Assembly (NCBI GenBank): GCA_910592005.1 | Contig: CAJVPP010003757.1 | Location: 1 to 10,837, forward strand | Direction of reading: 5' to 3' | DNA length: 10,837 bases | Source: Funneliformis mosseae | Lineage: Eukaryota; Glomeromycota; Glomeromycetes; Glomerales; Glomeraceae | Shown: positions 6,890 to 10,837 of the stretch, piece after piece | How positions within the stretch are numbered: the first letter of the stretch is position 1 | Layout of the letters: each line of letters begins with the position of its first letter | Translations under genes and position numbers: made by a program | The notes under the pieces: model-generated | What the model saw: the letters and a program-made list of their open reading frames with translations, nothing else | What the model was told of the DNA's origin: nothing | Databases searched by the model: none

Positions 6890-9603
6890 CTGAGAGAAAT
6901 CAAAACTTTCTAATCGTTTTTTTTGATCAATAATTTTTTCAACCCATTTTTTATTATGCGTTTTAATTGCCATTAGATTATTTTTTCTTTTTTGCTCTTT
7001 TTGTTTCCAAATTTTAAATAGGTTTTTTTCATCCTGATCAGAAAAACTTGCTAAATTACCTGCTATACGAACTTTACGTTGAAGCTCTATAAAACCATTA
7101 TTATTATGAATAATTAAAAGTACATGACAAGCTCGAAAAGACTTAGGATAATCAATTTTTTTTTCTGTATAATTTAATTTCAAATGATTAAATACTTCAT
7201 TATAACTGGTACGTATTGTCATTATTAAGCTTTGATTCTCTTTAAATTTTGTTGTTTTTTTAAGAAATTCTAATAGTCGCATACATTGATTATCATCTGT
7301 ACTAACTAAATTAGGAGTTGGTAAGCTCAAATCAGGATTATTTACAATCTAACAAACTTTTGGCTAACATTTTGTATGATTTCTTCGCAAATAACAAATT
7401 ACACCCTTAATATGCATCTATGCTAATTCCTTGTCAGTTGGAGTTGAAATTTCTGAATTATTAGCTCTGACAGAAGCCGCATAAACACATTTTGTGTAAT
7501 ATTTCATAATTAGTTATTCAAGATATTTTCAATTACAATCTGATGCTATTAACATTAAATAAATAAATTATATTAATTACATATAATAAACAATTCTAAA
7601 TTAAATACTTTAATAACTACCTATCTTTGATCACACAATTTTTACTTTATATTTTAAGTCTGCAAATATTTGGTTAACTACATTTAACAAAGCCAAAGTT
7701 TTATTTGTAGAAAGGTTTCCATCAACACCAACATTTAATTTGATATTATATTTTTCTAGTATTGTTGAAATCTTTTCAATTATGGCAATTAATATAGCAT
7801 GTTTCATTTATTGTGAGCTACTATTATAATTACCCTCTTGAATAGTAACATGTTTTCCATCTTTAGTTTCATATTTGCATTTTTTTCAACTACATAATAA
7901 GCTAGAACTAGATTATGCCTATAACCTAAACCTGATATTGAATTTAAAATAAAATATTATCTTTATTATTATATAATAGCATTTTATACATTCAATTTTT
8001 TTTTTTTGAAAAAATATATATATATATATATAATAAATTATCATAAACTAACTATTAAATATGTAGCCAACCTTCTAATTCTCCATTAAAGATAATTTCT
8101 CCACTAGTCTGTGAAGCTTCACGTACATAGTTCTATGTACAATCGAATGATACTTCTAATATGTCTTGACCATCACTTTGAAGTTTTTCACATGCTGCCA
8201 CTAAAGCATCTTCAGCACTAATATTTGCTACTTAATATAAACTTGAGAAAAATTCTTCTTATTTATCAAAATATTGCTGATGTCAATTTTGTCTTGTAAT
8301 TCCTAATAATGCTAACATAGATCGCAATTCTTCTGTATTAACGCCTCCAACTAAATCAGCACCTGCTAGGAATTTAGAGAAATCATCTCCTGACCTTTCA
8401 TTATAATATTCTGACTCATCAGAACATAGCATACATTTCTTAGTAACGCAAATTTTTAATCCAATAGTTCTGATTTTAGTTTTGTAGTTTGAAGGATTTA
8501 TATCATGACAAGTGACACATAGTTGATTTAAAATTAATTCTAAAAAGATATTAGTACTAACAAGAATGGTAGAACCTAACCATTCTTTTTGAATAAGTTT
8601 TTGAATTTTTGACTCTGATTTATCATCATTTTCATCGTTTTTATCATTTTCTTCTTCACTAAAAATAGAATAAAATTTTTTATATTAGAATATACATCAA
8701 GTTCAAGAATGATAAAAGTTTATAAATCAAAACAAACCTTAGAAAATCAGATTCATTCTCTTTTTGAATTTTTAGTCTATGAACGGTATCTAGTGATCGA
8801 TGTAGGCATTTTTTAGTTACTTTTAATTCATTCTTCATTCCACGAACTCAGTTTTGCGATTTCATTAATTTCATACTTAAAGCTTGTACTATCTCATTTG
8901 ATCCTTGCCATCCGTCAGCTACAATAGATAATCCCTCTCTGATAATTCCTTTATTGTGAGTATTCTCAAAATATAAATCCTCTTGCAATTCTTTAACCTT
9001 TCATTTTGCTTGTTTAAGAATATTATTATGCTGACAATCAGTACGAAATAATGTTCTTTCTAATTAAAAGAAGCTTGAAATATGTTGTGAAATAAACCCT
9101 CTAAGCTATTGTACATTTTCTTTACAAGTTAACCCTAATAAAAATGGTACTGATATTATTCTGAAGTATTTAATATGTGAAGTATTTTTAATATGCAATC
9201 ATAAACTAGATAGATTATCAGACATCGTGTGCCATTGTTGTACATTTGTAAAAGTATAATCATTTGCAAAATCATTCCATTTGTACAAAATGGTATTTTC
9301 TTTATTATACTACTCTAAATCTAATCTAAAATATGTTTCCCCTAATTTTGTATAAACATGATAACCAGAAATTAAAGGTACAAAAACTTTATTATTAAAA
9401 TCATTTTCTATTCCAGCCAATTTAAGTAGTAAATAAATATTATTTGTGTTATTCATATTAGTTTTATTAGAAAGAGTTGAATGTTGTGGTAGAATTCGTA
9501 AAAAATTAGAATCCTTCTGAATAAAAATAGTTCGACTGAGTCTAGAATACTTGTGACATTCATTATTTGCTTCTAAAAGATACTTGGTCCACTTATTATT
9601 ATT
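6890..9603 (-). pseudogene. Transposase module (Kolobok/Mutator-like DDE transposase)
   Basis: Exon one (9603-8738) reads W-T-K-Y-L-L-E-A-N-N-E-C-H-K-Y-S and later I-V-A-D-G-W-Q-G-S. Exon two has a probable zinc-binding segment, C-V-T-C-H followed by C-V-T-K-K-C-M-L-C (about 8420-8530). Next come the conserved-looking F-L-A-G-A-D-L-V-G-G and L-A-L-L-G-I, then D-I-L-E-V-S-F-D-C-T with the first catalytic-type Asp at 8142-8144. Exon three holds V-G-V-D-G-N-L-S-T-N-K-T-L with the second Asp at 7721-7723. Exon four has K-C-x-P-K-V-C (about 7355-7370) and R-T-S-Y-N-E-V-F-N with the presumed catalytic Glu at 7196-7198. It then reads K-K-I-D-Y-P-K-S-F-R-A and a charged K/E-rich tail. In the family this enzyme cuts the element out and inserts it at TTAA. 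Seventeen in-frame stops and a one-base loss near 7879 disable it. The superfamily label is inferred from motif order plus the TTAA ends. Confidence 0.72.
7932..8071 (-). other. Longest intron of the fusion gene, with an (AT)n microsatellite
   Basis: This 140-bp intron begins GTTGGC and ends ATATCAG. The phase is 1 before and 2 after, so the codon is restored across the junction (E-G then L-G-Y). It holds a T-run (about 7996-8007) and an alternating AT run at 8014-8032, which probably explain why it is longer than the other six introns (56-79 bp). Confidence 0.55.
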
Positions 9604-10059
9604 CTATTATAAAATAATATATAACTATTAGTAATCTAAAAATAGAATATAGCATATTCACATAGAAAAGTAAGAGTGCATATTTTAACCTTCAAAATTA
9701 AAGTCTTATAATTATATCATGATATAAATAAAGTTGTAAAGTGTTAAGCTGAGCTGCTTATCTCTGAGTTTGGCAGAGTAAAAGTATAAATTGAGCTAGT
9801 TAGGTAAGATAATAAGCACTTTGAGGGTGTAATGAGCATCCTACAGCTAAACTTCTTCTTTATTAAAACTTTATAAAAAACAAATGGAAACTGAAATATG
9901 TAACTTGTAAAAGCGAAAAAGACCACTAAAAAAATTTTTTTTTTTTAAAGCAAATTAATTTATTGGTTATTAACTTAGCCTTATCATGATTTTTTTTAAT
10001 TATATAAATTGACTTGAACAATAATCAGCATATATGTAATATATGTGTAACTATTAATC
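9604..10059 (-). other. 5' region of the transposon, first exon(s) not resolved
   Basis: Between the right terminus and the first recognised exon, a GT donor at 9689-9688 and the AG acceptor at 9605-9604 would define an 86-bp intron. The upstream frame (ending K-T-L-I-L-K) runs back only to a TGA at 9717-9719. A 60-codon minus frame at 9744-9926 has no ATG start at its beginning and no recognisable motif. The true N terminus of the transposase is either here and degraded or not identifiable by eye. An A/T block lies at 9927-9946. Confidence 0.4.
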
Positions 10060-10077
10060 AAAAGGCCTTACCCTTAA
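10060..10077 (-). repeat. Right terminus: 14-bp TIR plus TTAA target duplication
   Basis: Read inward on the minus strand from 10073, the end is GGGTAAGGCCTTTT. TTAA at 10074-10077 lies immediately outside. It matches the left end at 12 of 14 bases, with two transitions. Confidence 0.7.
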
Positions 10078-10089
10078 ATATTTTTTTTA

Positions 10090-10525
10090 AAAAATTTATT
10101 TTTTTAAAATAAATAAAAATAAAATAAAAAATAAAATAAAAATAAAAATAAAATGAAGAGAAAACTAAACGAGATGAAAAAATGAAATTAAGAAATTGAA
10201 ATAAAACTATAAAATGAAATTAAGTGAACAAGACGAGACGAAAAAATTAAATTAAATAAATGAAAAGAAATTATAAAACAAAATTAGGAAAATGAAATGA
10301 AATGAAAAAAATAAAATTAAACAAATGAAAAGAAAATATAAAATGAAATTAGAAAAATGAAACGAAATGAAAAAATGAAATTAGGAAAATGAAACGAAAC
10401 AGGAAAATGAAACAAAATGAAAAAATGAAAAAGAAAAAATTAAATTAAACATACGATACGAAAAGAAAAAATGAACGATACGAAAAAAACACGAAATTAA
10501 ATGAACGATAAGAAAAAAACCTGAA
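10090..10525. repeat. A-rich, almost pyrimidine-free simple-repeat tract
   Basis: The plus strand is made of AAATA, AAAATGAAA and GAAACGAAA-like units with very few C bases and with T mostly as single bases. At about 435 bp it is a degenerate low-complexity array. It starts 13 bp outside the right TTAA of the transposon. A 60-codon minus-strand frame across 10381-10563 simply reads its T-rich complement (mostly F and S) and is not a gene. Confidence 0.8.
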
Positions 10526-10532
10526 ATTTTTA

Positions 10533-10585
10533 TTGCCTTGCAGGCCTTTGCCTTGTGTTTCATATTTGCCTCATAGTAGGCAAAT
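10533..10585. repeat. Short TTGCCTTG direct repeat and an 8-bp hairpin
   Basis: TTGCCTTG occurs at 10533-10540 and 10548-10555, around a GCAGGCC centre. ATTTGCCT at 10564-10571 pairs perfectly with AGGCAAAT at 10578-10585 across a six-base loop. The arrangement resembles a dispersed GCCT/AGGC palindromic repeat, but its extent and family are unknown. Confidence 0.45.
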
Positions 10586-10677
10586 TACGATTTCTCCTAC
10601 GAATGTGCCTCAATTCTAAAAAAGTAAATATATTTAATATAAATCTAAAAAATCATTTAAACATTTTTAATTATTAC

Positions 10678-10779
10678 CTAGCCTATCCTAAAATTGAGTT
10701 CTGAAGAGGTCGTATAATCTTTCCATAATATAGGTTCACCTCCCACCTCTTCTCGCTTTATTCAATAATCGCAAAAATC
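10678..10779 (-). other. Possible decayed internal exon of unknown gene
   Basis: A 102-bp minus-strand segment is bounded by an acceptor-like CTTTTAG (AG at 10781-10780) and a donor-like GTAATA (from 10677). One frame reads R-E-E-V-G-G-E-P-I-L-W-K-D-Y-T-T-S-S-E and then L-N-F-R-I-G. It carries TGA at 10762-10764 and ends in TAG exactly at the donor. Another frame contains M-E-R-L-Y-D-L-F-R-T-Q-F. I recognise neither. Both could be chance in a less AT-rich patch. Confidence 0.25.
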
Positions 10780-10837
10780 CTAAAAGATATTAATTATACT
10801 GTTAAGTTATATTTATCATTATATTATTATTCATTTA

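Larger units (their letters stand above)
4678..9603 (-). pseudogene. Broken transposase-RecQ helicase fusion gene, at least eight exons
   Basis: Minus-strand exons recognised by protein similarity and splice sites: 9603-8738, 8658-8072, 7931-7621, 7545-6890, 6824-6360, 6283-6039, 5977-5337 and 5280-4678. The seven introns are 79, 140, 75, 65, 76, 61 and 56 bp, all GT-AG, several with GTAAGT donors and TTTTAG or similar acceptors. Exon lengths fit the codon phases across junctions once visible indels are allowed for: one-base losses near 7879 and 4806, a 50-bp duplication at 5538-5637, and two compensating shifts in the same exon. Stops occur at 9310, 9199, 9106, 9064, 9001, 8848, 8283, 8259, 8232, 8133, 7808, 7631, 7529, 7514, 7418, 7364, 7349, 6516, 6281, 5968, 5444, 5085 and 5037 (lower coordinate). 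The natural stop is TAA at 4678-4680. The true start is not resolved; an AG acceptor at 9604-9605 suggests at least one more exon upstream. The reconstructed length is about 1,440 codons. Confidence 0.8.
4532..10077 (-). mobile_element. Decayed Kolobok-like DNA transposon (TTAA target duplications) encoding a transposase-RecQ helicase gene
   Basis: The body, 4536-10073 (5538 bp), is flanked on both sides by TTAA (4532-4535 and 10074-10077). Its ends are inverted repeats of 14 bp with 12 matches: GAGTAAGGTCTTTT and GGGTAAGGCCTTTT, both differences being transitions. The single recognisable gene lies inside on the minus strand. It ends 142 bp from the left terminus, and its first recognised exon starts 470 bp from the right terminus, so the ends and gene form one compact unit. 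TTAA duplication is the established hallmark of the Kolobok superfamily (and of piggyBac, whose transposase is different). The transposase segment resembles the Kolobok/Mutator-like domain. The copy is inactive: 23 in-frame stops plus indels. The ends were found by eye; similarity beyond base 14 is poor. Confidence 0.75.

Noticed and set aside
8123..8140. Perfect inverted repeat GTACATAG-TT-CTATGTAC
   Set aside because: It lies inside the transposase exon just after the first catalytic-type Asp, and one base of it comes from the TGG-to-TAG stop. It is most likely incidental.
9744..9926. 60-codon minus-strand open frame in the transposon 5' region
   Set aside because: It does not begin with ATG, is hydrophobic and low in complexity, and does not join the first recognised exon in phase. 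A degraded first exon here cannot be excluded.
4532..10077. piggyBac as an alternative TTAA family
   Set aside because: The protein motifs (Cys cluster, V-S-F-D-C-T, G-V-D-G, S-Y-N-E) and the terminal sequence fit Kolobok/Mutator-like transposases better than piggyBac, whose typical ends start CCC/CCY and whose DDD core differs.
10381..10563. 60-codon minus-strand open frame rich in Phe and Ser
   Set aside because: It is the complement of the A-rich simple-repeat tract.

Overview
The window is AT-rich eukaryotic DNA with long homopolymer runs, microsatellites and short GT-AG introns (56-140 bp). Its content is transposon remnants rather than a housekeeping locus. The protein families and intron style remind me of arbuscular mycorrhizal (Glomeromycota, Rhizophagus-like) genomes. 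That assignment is inference from memory and was not tested by any search.

The main object is a decayed DNA transposon at 4532-10077. It is bounded by TTAA target-site duplications and 14-bp terminal inverted repeats (GAGTAAGGTCTTTT on the left, GGGTAAGGCCTTTT on the right, 12/14 identical). It carries one minus-strand gene of at least eight exons, read from 9603 down to 4678. The first half encodes a Kolobok/Mutator-like DDE transposase: a Cys-rich zinc-binding segment, then catalytic-type D, D and E. The second half, in the same phase-consistent reading, encodes a RecQ DNA helicase: Walker A, DEAH-type box, helicase C-terminal lobe, Zn-binding Cys cluster and an RQC-like end. I count 23 in-frame stops, each derivable by C:G to T:A transitions, plus several indels and a perfect 50-bp tandem duplication, so the copy is dead. 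A transposase joined to a RecQ helicase in one TTAA-flanked element is the most interesting content here.

Left of this element, in order: the end of a Tc1/mariner element (1-390, with the transposase start codon at 61-63 and its reading frame leaving the window at base 1); a gene-poor stretch with one ambiguous coding-like patch (1199-1565); an AACCGGTT-rich inverted-repeat unit (1762-1938); more gene-poor DNA; a short decayed reading frame (3649-3832); a roughly 100-bp tandem repeat of about 4.4 copies (3861-4301); and a small pogo/Tigger-like inverted-repeat remnant (4299-4445). Right of it are an A-rich purine-strand simple-repeat tract (10090-10525), a small GCC/GGC hairpin cluster (10533-10585) and a possible decayed exon (10678-10779).

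No intact gene, tRNA, rRNA or CRISPR array could be supported. All coding content is partial or broken.
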